This document shows, piece after piece, positions 58,285-64,000 of a DNA stretch of 64,000 bases (its first letter is position 1; every line of letters begins with the position of its first letter). The notes under the pieces were generated by a model that was given only the letters and a program-made list of their open reading frames with translations, was not told the origin of the DNA and made no database searches. Origin of the DNA: Oxalobacteraceae bacterium UBA4003 (lineage in GTDB: Bacteria; Pseudomonadota; Gammaproteobacteria; Burkholderiales; Burkholderiaceae_D); NCBI GenBank assembly GCA_002384815.1, contig DGBN01000065.1, positions 1-64,000 on the forward strand. Direction: 5' to 3'. Made by a program: the position numbers and the translations under genes.

Positions 58285-59574
58285 ATGAAACGAAAATATG
58301 TATGGCGCGGCCTGGCGCTGTTGTTGACAGTCCTGATCATTGCCGTCATCTGGCTGATGCTGGGCAACCGCAATCCCGATCTGGATCAAGCATCGGTGCC
58401 GCCGGCCAACCCCGACGAACAAATCAGGCAGGGCGAATACCTGGCGCGCATCGGCAATTGCATGAGTTGCCATACCGCACGCGGAGGGGAATCCTATGCC
58501 GGCGGTCGCGCCATACCTACACCTTTCGGCAATATCTACACCTCCAACCTGACACCGGATGCAGAAACCGGCCTCGGAACATGGAGCAATACCGATTTCT
58601 GGCAAGCCATGCACAACGGCAAGTCGAAAGACGGCAGCCTGCTTTATCCAGCATTTCCGTACACAAATTACACCAAGGTGACGCGTGCCGATTCGGATGC
58701 AATCTTCGCCTATCTGCAAACCTTGCCGACCGTGCAGCAAAAAAATATTGCACCTGAATTGCGCTTTCCATACGACAATCGCGCACTGTTATATGTGTGG
58801 CGCGCACTTTATTTCCGCCCCGGCCAGTATGCAAATAACGACAAGCAATCGGTGGAATGGAATCGCGGCGCCTATCTGGCACAAGGCCTGGGTCATTGCA
58901 GCGCCTGCCATTCGCCGCGTGATTCCTTCGGCGGCACAGATGTAAAAAGCGAACTCAGCGGTGGCATGATTCCTGTCTTGAACTGGTACGCACCTCCCTT
59001 GAACGGCAACAGGGAAAGCAGTCTCGGCAATTGGGAAGTAGAACACCTGGCAGCCTTGATGCAAACTGGCGTTGCGCCGCAGCGTTCCGTCAGCGGCCCG
59101 ATGGCTGAAGTTGTTGCAGGTAGCTTGCAGTACATGCAGAAGGAGGATGTACATGCGCTGGCCGGCTATCTGAAATCCTTGCCGCAACAAAGTACAGTGC
59201 CACTGGTAGCCGCAGAAAGCATGGACGAAAAAAGCAAGCAAGTGATGATAGATGCCGGCGCCAGGCTGTATGAGGATCAATGCATCAGCTGCCATCAGGC
59301 ATCCGGCAAAGGTGTGCCGTCAATTTATCCGGCGCTGGCAGGCAGTCGCGCCATCACCACACCGGTCGCAACCAATGCCATACGCATGGTGCTGCACGGC
59401 GGTTATGCGCCAAGCACCGGCGGCAATCCGCGCCCATACGGCATGCCGCCATTCGGCCAATCGATGACGGATGAGGAAGTCGCGGCAGTCGTCACTTATA
59501 TTCGCAACGCCTGGGGCAATCAGGGCACTGCCATCTTGCCAAATGATGTCAACCGCTATCGCTCACGCCATTGA
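58285..59574 (+). CDS. triheme cytochrome c, alcohol/gluconate dehydrogenase subunit type
   Basis: A 429-residue membrane-anchored cytochrome with an N-terminal hydrophobic segment (about 8-26) and three heme motifs: CMSCH (about 59-63), CSACH (about 205-209) and CISCH (about 333-337). This layout matches the cytochrome c subunits of membrane alcohol, gluconate or aldehyde dehydrogenases, which pass electrons to ubiquinone or to terminal oxidases. No flavin, quinoprotein or molybdenum dehydrogenase gene lies next to it in the window. Confidence 0.88.
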   Translation: MKRKYVWRGLALLLTVLIIAVIWLMLGNRNPDLDQASVPPANPDEQIRQGEYLARIGNCMSCHTARGGESYAGGRAIPTPFGNIYTSNLTPDAETGLGTWSNTDFWQAMHNGKSKDGSLLYPAFPYTNYTKVTRADSDAIFAYLQTLPTVQQKNIAPELRFPYDNRALLYVWRALYFRPGQYANNDKQSVEWNRGAYLAQGLGHCSACHSPRDSFGGTDVKSELSGGMIPVLNWYAPPLNGNRESSLGNWEVEHLAALMQTGVAPQRSVSGPMAEVVAGSLQYMQKEDVHALAGYLKSLPQQSTVPLVAAESMDEKSKQVMIDAGARLYEDQCISCHQASGKGVPSIYPALAGSRAITTPVATNAIRMVLHGGYAPSTGGNPRPYGMPPFGQSMTDEEVAAVVTYIRNAWGNQGTAILPNDVNRYRSRH

Positions 59575-59576
59575 AA

Positions 59577-60002
59577 ATGACCAATTCCTCTCATAAAAAC
59601 AAGACGCTGGCGACCTTGCTCGCCGTCGTGTTCGGTGGCCTCGGTGCGCATCGTTTCTATCTGTATGGCTTCAGGGATTTCTGGGCGTGGAATTATGTTG
59701 CCGCGTTTTTGCTGTTTGTCTGCGCGCTGGTGCTGGCGCAAGGGCCGCATTCGCTGGGCGTCACACTGCTGACGCTGTTCCCGCTCTCCATCTTTGCCGG
59801 CTGGATAGAAGCACTGGTCATCGGCTTGACGCCGGACAAAAAATGGGATGCCAGACACAATGCCCACTCGGGCCGTCCATCCGCATCCGGCTGGCCCTTG
59901 ATCCTGTTACTGGTACTGACCTTTGCCTGCGGCTTTACTACTTTCATTATCTGCATCGCGCGCGCCACCGATCTGTTCCTGACCGGCGGCGCATTCGGCT
60001 GA
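59577..60002 (+). CDS. TM2-domain membrane protein
   Basis: A 141-residue protein with three or four membrane segments. The N-terminal KTLATLLAVVFGGLGAHRFYL followed by YGFRDFW is the TM2 domain signature (glycine-rich turn, HRFYLG-like). ATG 59577 lies just after the cytochrome stop; a TTG at 59571 is in frame and overlaps the stop. Function unknown. Confidence 0.8.
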   Translation: MTNSSHKNKTLATLLAVVFGGLGAHRFYLYGFRDFWAWNYVAAFLLFVCALVLAQGPHSLGVTLLTLFPLSIFAGWIEALVIGLTPDKKWDARHNAHSGRPSASGWPLILLLVLTFACGFTTFIICIARATDLFLTGGAFG

Positions 60003-60058
60003 GAATCCTGCTGGAACTTGCGGCTCACGTTTGCATGCAGACCTGAACCGCTTTTGCC

Positions 60059-60784
60059 TTAGAAAACTCCCAGCAGCTTCAGTACAAACGGCAACAACAA
60101 GGCCGTCAATATTCCCGACAACCCCATAGCCAGACCGGAAAAAGCCCCTGCCTCTTCACTGACCTGAAACGCACGCGCAGTACCGACGCCGTGCGCGGTG
60201 GCGCCCAGCGCAAAGCCGCAAGTCGTATCGTCAGAAATTTTCATCAGCTTGAAAACGTAGTGCGAGATACCGGCGCCGAAAATACCGGTCAACATGACCA
60301 TCACAGCGGTCAGTGTCGGCAAACCGCCGATTTTTTCGGTAATCCCCATTGCAATCGGAATCGTTACCGACTTCGGCGCCATCGACAGTATCGTCAATTG
60401 CGATGCCCCCAGCAGCCATGCCACGCCCATCGCACAAGCAATCGCTGCAGCACCGCCGATCACGGCGCCCGCCAGCAAGGCAAACCAGTTACGCTTCAAT
60501 TTTTCGATTTGCAGATACAGCGGGATCGCCAATGCAACTGTCACCGGCCCCAGCAGAAAATGCACGAACTGCGCACCGTCGAAATAGGTTTTGTACGGCG
60601 TATTGCTGACATACAGTACCAGCACCAGTAGCGCCACCGAAATTGCCACCGGATTGGCGAGCGCGCTACGACCGCTTTTTTCATAAACCAGATTCGCGAT
60701 GCGATAGGCCAGCAAAGTTGCGGTCAACCACAACAGCGGTGAACCGGCCAGATAGACCCAAACTGTATTCAGGTTCGGCATCAT
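60059..60784 (-). CDS. lrgB: LrgB/CidB-family membrane protein
   Basis: Inner-membrane protein of 241 residues with about seven helices. The GPVTVALAIPLYLQIEKLKRN and APKSVTIPIAMGITEKIGG stretches and the later GFALGATAHGVGTARAFQ are family marks. ATG 60784 overlaps the lrgA stop (ATGA); the open frame upstream overlaps lrgA and is not coding. LrgAB/CidAB are linked to murein hydrolase control and metabolite (pyruvate, glycolate) transport; the substrate here is unknown. Confidence 0.9.
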   Translation of the reverse strand: MMPNLNTVWVYLAGSPLLWLTATLLAYRIANLVYEKSGRSALANPVAISVALLVLVLYVSNTPYKTYFDGAQFVHFLLGPVTVALAIPLYLQIEKLKRNWFALLAGAVIGGAAAIACAMGVAWLLGASQLTILSMAPKSVTIPIAMGITEKIGGLPTLTAVMVMLTGIFGAGISHYVFKLMKISDDTTCGFALGATAHGVGTARAFQVSEEAGAFSGLAMGLSGILTALLLPFVLKLLGVF

Positions 60785-61113
60785 TTTTTCAACCTTTGAA
60801 TGACTGCCGCAGTGACGACAATGGAAACCACGGTACTGACGACCAATGCGACCGCAATCGGTATCCACTCCTCGGCAAGCCGGTGCGCATGTACGCTGAT
60901 GCCGACACCCGCCGGCACAAACAGCAAGGCCATATGCGCGAGCAATTGCGAAGAGGCCGGCGCCAGTTTGGCGGCAGTGTTCTTTTTCACGATCAGATAC
61001 GCCAGCAGCAACAGCATGCCGATGACCGGCCCGGGAACCGGTAGCCCCAGCAGATAAACCAGGCCTTCGCCCATGGTTTGGAAGATAAGCAGAATCAGAA
61101 GTGTATTCAGCAT
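60781..61113 (-). CDS. lrgA: LrgA/CidA-family holin-like protein
   Basis: A 110-residue protein with four membrane helices. The conserved LLILLIFQTMGEGLVYLLGL, PVPGPVIGMLLLL and LFVPAGVGI segments place it in the CidA/LrgA family. ATG 61113 starts the first helix; the 28 codons before it are not family-like. It is translationally coupled to lrgB. No LytSR or LysR regulator lies beside it. Confidence 0.9.
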   Translation of the reverse strand: MLNTLLILLIFQTMGEGLVYLLGLPVPGPVIGMLLLLAYLIVKKNTAAKLAPASSQLLAHMALLFVPAGVGISVHAHRLAEEWIPIAVALVVSTVVSIVVTAAVIQRLKK

Positions 61114-61310
61114 GGGCAGTCGAAAAAAGAGAGAAAGTGCATGAAGATGCAAAGACTGGCACGGAAACAGAAATATACCGGCCTTGTCGCCCTGCATATC
61201 GTATCAGCCGTCGCCAAAATTTACGGTGCAGAATAGATGAAATATTTTCAGCGATTGTTGCGGGCGTCCACCTCAGTACACATTACCTGCTCTGCCCTCC
61301 TTCATTGCAG

Positions 61311-62000
61311 TCAGACGTAGCTATCATCATCCAACAGCATGTCTTCAAAAAAAGCCCCGAATTGCTTTTCAGGATGACGGATATGGATTTCCAGTATCCA
61401 GCGCATCGCCGATGGCGACAGATCGTAGTCGGCCAGCGAACCGGTATGCAGTGCGGCATGCGGAAAGTCGGATACGCGATGACCGGGCAAATCGAAGTTC
61501 AATTCCCAACCCATGCTTTTTGCTTTCTGGTCAGCGTAACGATACAAGTCCTGGCCACTTAATTTTTCCGCCTGCCACCGTGCACGTACATCGTGGAATA
61601 GCGTTTCTGCATCGGCGGCGCAACGTGCATATTCTTCGTTATTCCCTACCGTGAAAGATGCACCGCCATCGCCTTCCCATGCCTGGAAACGTGGTGCCAT
61701 GTCGATAAAGAAGATATCGTTCTCTCTCAAAACAATGCCCGGCTCCGACGCCTGCTTCATCGCTTTCATCGTATTTGTGCCGAAGCGCACGCGCGTTGGA
61801 TGCCAGGTCAGATCAAGGCCGGACGCGATCAAGGTACGCTTCGCCATATCGACGGCGTCTTCTTCCAGCATACCTGGTTTAACCAGTGCAGCGATGGTAC
61901 GTATCGCGTCGCGTGTTGCTGCTCTTGCCTGCAACATGCCGTCTACCGAAAAAGCAGGGCCGACGCGTTCGGCGAGAGTAAGTACGGATTCATTCATCAT
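61311..62000 (-). CDS. M24-family (Xaa-Pro peptidase-like) metallopeptidase
   Basis: A 229-residue single-domain pita-bread protein. The metal ligands can be followed: FIDMAP and EGDGGASF give two aspartates, LPGHRVSDFPH a histidine, and LEIHIRHPEKQFGAFFEDML two glutamates. It lacks the N-terminal domain of true aminopeptidase P, so the substrate is unclear. ATG 62000 has a GGAG five bases upstream; the next codon is also ATG. Divergent from the GlxA-type regulator. Confidence 0.82.
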   Translation of the reverse strand: MMNESVLTLAERVGPAFSVDGMLQARAATRDAIRTIAALVKPGMLEEDAVDMAKRTLIASGLDLTWHPTRVRFGTNTMKAMKQASEPGIVLRENDIFFIDMAPRFQAWEGDGGASFTVGNNEEYARCAADAETLFHDVRARWQAEKLSGQDLYRYADQKAKSMGWELNFDLPGHRVSDFPHAALHTGSLADYDLSPSAMRWILEIHIRHPEKQFGAFFEDMLLDDDSYV

Positions 62001-62240
62001 CAATTCTCCACATTTAAATGAAGGCGACATGCCTTCACGTCTTGGGATAAATTATGGTGAACAAGAACGGAAAACCATAGCGCCGCATGGCGCTGCAAAC
62101 TGACAACGATGGCGGGAATTCTGCCAAGGCGATGTGCATCGCATTATCCAATGCACGCAGAAATCTATATCCTGAACGTTTCGACGCATGCATCAATGAA
62201 CGCATCCAGATTCATTCGCAAATGACAGCAAGGAGCAATC

Positions 62241-63209
62241 GTGCCCACAGTTGCAATACTCGTTTTCCCCGGCGTACAGGCGCTCGATGTATCGGGGCCA
62301 CTGGATGTTTTCGCAGAAGCTAATCGCTTTCTACCGCGCGAGCAACACTATCAACTCGAAGTTCTTGGCACCGAACGTGGGCCGATACCTTGTTCAAACG
62401 GTTTGCCCATCATGGCGCATAGACATTACAGCGAAGCGACGGAAGCCTTCGATCTGCTTCTGGTAGCCGGTGGTCCTGAATTACCGCGCATGCCGCGCGA
62501 TGAAAAATTATTAAGCTGGTTACACAGTACGGCGACGCGCTCAAAAAAATTTGGCTCTATCTGCAATGGAGCTTTTCTATTAGCGCATGCCGGCCTGCTC
62601 GATGATAAACAAGTCACAACACACTGGAACGATGCTCCTGGACTGGCGGTGATGTTCCCCAAGATCAAAGTCGATGCCGACCGTATCTTTCTGCAAGACG
62701 GTAATCTGTACACATCGGCTGGTGTGACTGCTGGCATCGATCTGTCGCTGTATTTACTATCGAATGATGTCGGTCCCGAAGTCTCATTGAATGTTGCGAA
62801 GCGACTGGTCGTCTTCATGCAGCGGCGTGGCGGGCAATCGCAGTTCAGTCCTTATCTGACACCGTATGTAGAAGAAACCTCGCCCGCCAGCATTGCGCAG
62901 CAATATGTATTGGCACATCTGGCGGAAGAATTGAACGTCGAAAATCTGGCGGCCGTGGTCGCGATGAGCTCGCGCAACTTCGCGCGCGTGTTTGTCCGCG
63001 ATACAAAAATTACGCCGGCAGATTTTATTGAGAGTGCGCGACTGGATGCGGCACGCGCACTATTGGAAGCAACGAGCGACCCATTGAAGCTCGTCGCCTA
63101 TCGCTGCGGCTTCAGCAATGCGAATCAGATGCGCCAGGTATTCGTCAAGCGACTCGGTGTCACCGCGATGCAGTATCGCGCCAACTTTGCGGGATTTCAA
63201 AAAGCATGA
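62241..63209 (+). CDS. GlxA-family AraC-type transcriptional regulator
   Basis: A 322-residue regulator combining an N-terminal DJ-1/PfpI-like domain (about 1-190, PTVAILVFPGVQALDVSGPL and CNGAFLLAHAGLLDDKQVTTHW) with a C-terminal AraC HTH (about 220-318, LAAVVAMSSRNFARVFVRDT, then RCGFSNANQMRQVF). The start is GTG 62241, with AAGGAG six bases upstream. Its target may be the divergent M24 gene or the frc gene downstream; this is inferred from position only. Confidence 0.9.
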   Translation: MPTVAILVFPGVQALDVSGPLDVFAEANRFLPREQHYQLEVLGTERGPIPCSNGLPIMAHRHYSEATEAFDLLLVAGGPELPRMPRDEKLLSWLHSTATRSKKFGSICNGAFLLAHAGLLDDKQVTTHWNDAPGLAVMFPKIKVDADRIFLQDGNLYTSAGVTAGIDLSLYLLSNDVGPEVSLNVAKRLVVFMQRRGGQSQFSPYLTPYVEETSPASIAQQYVLAHLAEELNVENLAAVVAMSSRNFARVFVRDTKITPADFIESARLDAARALLEATSDPLKLVAYRCGFSNANQMRQVFVKRLGVTAMQYRANFAGFQKA

Positions 63210-63669
63210 GCACCAGCTTCATGTGATTTTTCTGCGTGGTTTTTCGCTCTTTTTTCGCCGTATTCTTCTGCTCGGTTGCGATCCGATATCTCAAACTGAT
63301 CGCATTCCTTTCTTGTCATTTTTCAACGCTCCCCACATTTGAAACCATGTCCGTTGCATGCCTTCTGTCCGATTCAAGCCACTTTCGCGCTTGTCTGTTT
63401 AACGAAAAACAAGCAAATAAAGACACGCGCACATGCATGCGCCGACGCATCCTAGCCTATGCCAGCCAAGTCAAAAATAGACGTGGAAATGACGAAAAAG
63501 CCTAGGCAGAATCATTTCGAACCTGCTGAAAACGGCCTTGCACCGGCCACGCAATGTTGTTGGAAGCAGGTCATATTTCTACCGAAAAAAGCTGTTTCAA
63601 ATCATTTTCAGACAAGCTGAAAGCAGCCAATACGGACATAGCCAACGAAGAAACGAAGGAACATCAATC
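63210..63669. other. intergenic region upstream of frc
   Basis: 460 bases without a gene I can support. Several short open frames are present but have no family resemblance or ribosome binding site. It should contain the frc promoter; I do not see a clear sigma70 match. AAGGA at 63656-63660 is the frc ribosome binding site. Confidence 0.5.
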
Positions 63670-64000
63670 ATGAGCAAAGCATTAGACGGCATCAAGATTA
63701 TCGATTTCACCCACGTGCAAGCCGGCCCTTCCTGCACGCAGCAACTCGCGTGGTTCGGCGCCGATGTCACCAAAGTTGAACGTCCAGGATCGGGCGATGC
63801 GACACGCACATCACTGCAAGACATTCCAGGTGCTGATGCGCTGTACTTCACCATGTTGAACTGCAACAAAAAGTCATTAACGCTGGACACCAAGAAACCA
63901 GAAGGCAAGGAAGTGCTGGAGAAGTTGATCAAGCAATCCGACATCATGGTCGAGAACTTTGCACCGGGCGCGCTCGATCGCATGGGCTTTACCTGGGAAA
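63670..64000 (+). CDS. frc: formyl-CoA:oxalate CoA-transferase, 5' part
   Basis: Class III (CaiB/BaiF) CoA-transferase that moves CoA from formyl-CoA to oxalate, the activating step of oxalate breakdown before oxalyl-CoA decarboxylase. The first 110 residues are present: [50 protein letters not shown] and [18 protein letters not shown] closely follow the characterised enzyme of Oxalobacter formigenes as I recall it. The catalytic aspartate lies beyond the window. AAGGA precedes ATG 63670. The gene runs off the right edge. Confidence 0.9.
   Translation, partial: MSKALDGIKIIDFTHVQAGPSCTQQLAWFGADVTKVERPGSGDATRTSLQDIPGADALYFTMLNCNKKSLTLDTKKPEGKEVLEKLIKQSDIMVENFAPGALDRMGFTWE

Noticed and set aside
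60785..61162. N-terminal extension of LrgB
   Set aside because: It lies wholly within lrgA in another frame and is not conserved-looking.
1..64000. CRISPR arrays, tRNAs, riboswitches and complete insertion sequences
   Set aside because: I looked for regular spaced repeats, cloverleaf signatures, known aptamer cores and transposase motifs and found none I could support by eye.

Overview
The window looks like a chromosome segment of a betaproteobacterium of the Oxalobacteraceae, probably Herminiimonas or a close relative. This rests on the ispB / pilB-pilC-pilD-coaE-zapD-yacG / mutT / argJ / secA / dciA / lpxC / complete dcw order, a moderate base composition in the housekeeping part, and a formyl-CoA:oxalate CoA-transferase start at the right edge. 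The genus is an inference from gene order and protein similarity as I remember it; no database was searched.

From 1 to 33.3 kb the content is core. ispB and the type IV pilus assembly genes pilBCD with coaE, zapD and yacG read to the right. From mutT onward almost everything reads to the left: mutT, a DUF815 ATPase, argJ, secA, an M23 peptidase, lpxC, a peroxiredoxin, then a full division and cell-wall cluster transcribed mraZ-rsmH-ftsL-ftsI-murE-murF-mraY-murD-ftsW-murG-murC-ddlB-ftsQ-ftsA-ftsZ. Many stop/start codons overlap. The promoter region of mraZ carries four GTG-type boxes at exact 10-bp spacing, a convincing MraZ operator overlapping a sigma70-type promoter.

From about 33.6 to 53.6 kb lies an accessory region that appears more AT-rich and is built from stress-resistance modules: a DEDDh exoribonuclease, an orphan protein, chrBA (chromate), a six-gene CzcI/TolC/MFP/RND heavy-metal efflux operon with two adjacent periplasmic proteins sharing an unusual N-terminal motif, a DUF3147 membrane protein, a 41-residue secreted His/Cys protein, a BigR-type sulfide/persulfide module (ArsR regulator, two YeeE/YedE proteins, a TauE/SafE exporter, and a divergent persulfide dioxygenase), and a two-component system divergent from dsbD-like / Lgt-like-TlpA / dsbG. 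Three diverged copies of a short inverted-repeat element lie at the module boundaries (34.3, 44.9 and 53.5 kb).

From 53.9 kb to the end the content looks native again: two DUF4124 paralogues around a small DUF3096 gene, RNase P RNA (rnpB), a MocR-type regulator, a diheme and a triheme cytochrome c, a TM2 protein, lrgAB, an M24 peptidase family protein, a GlxA-type AraC regulator, and the 5' part of frc, which runs off the window. No CRISPR array, tRNA, rRNA, complete insertion sequence or integrase was seen.
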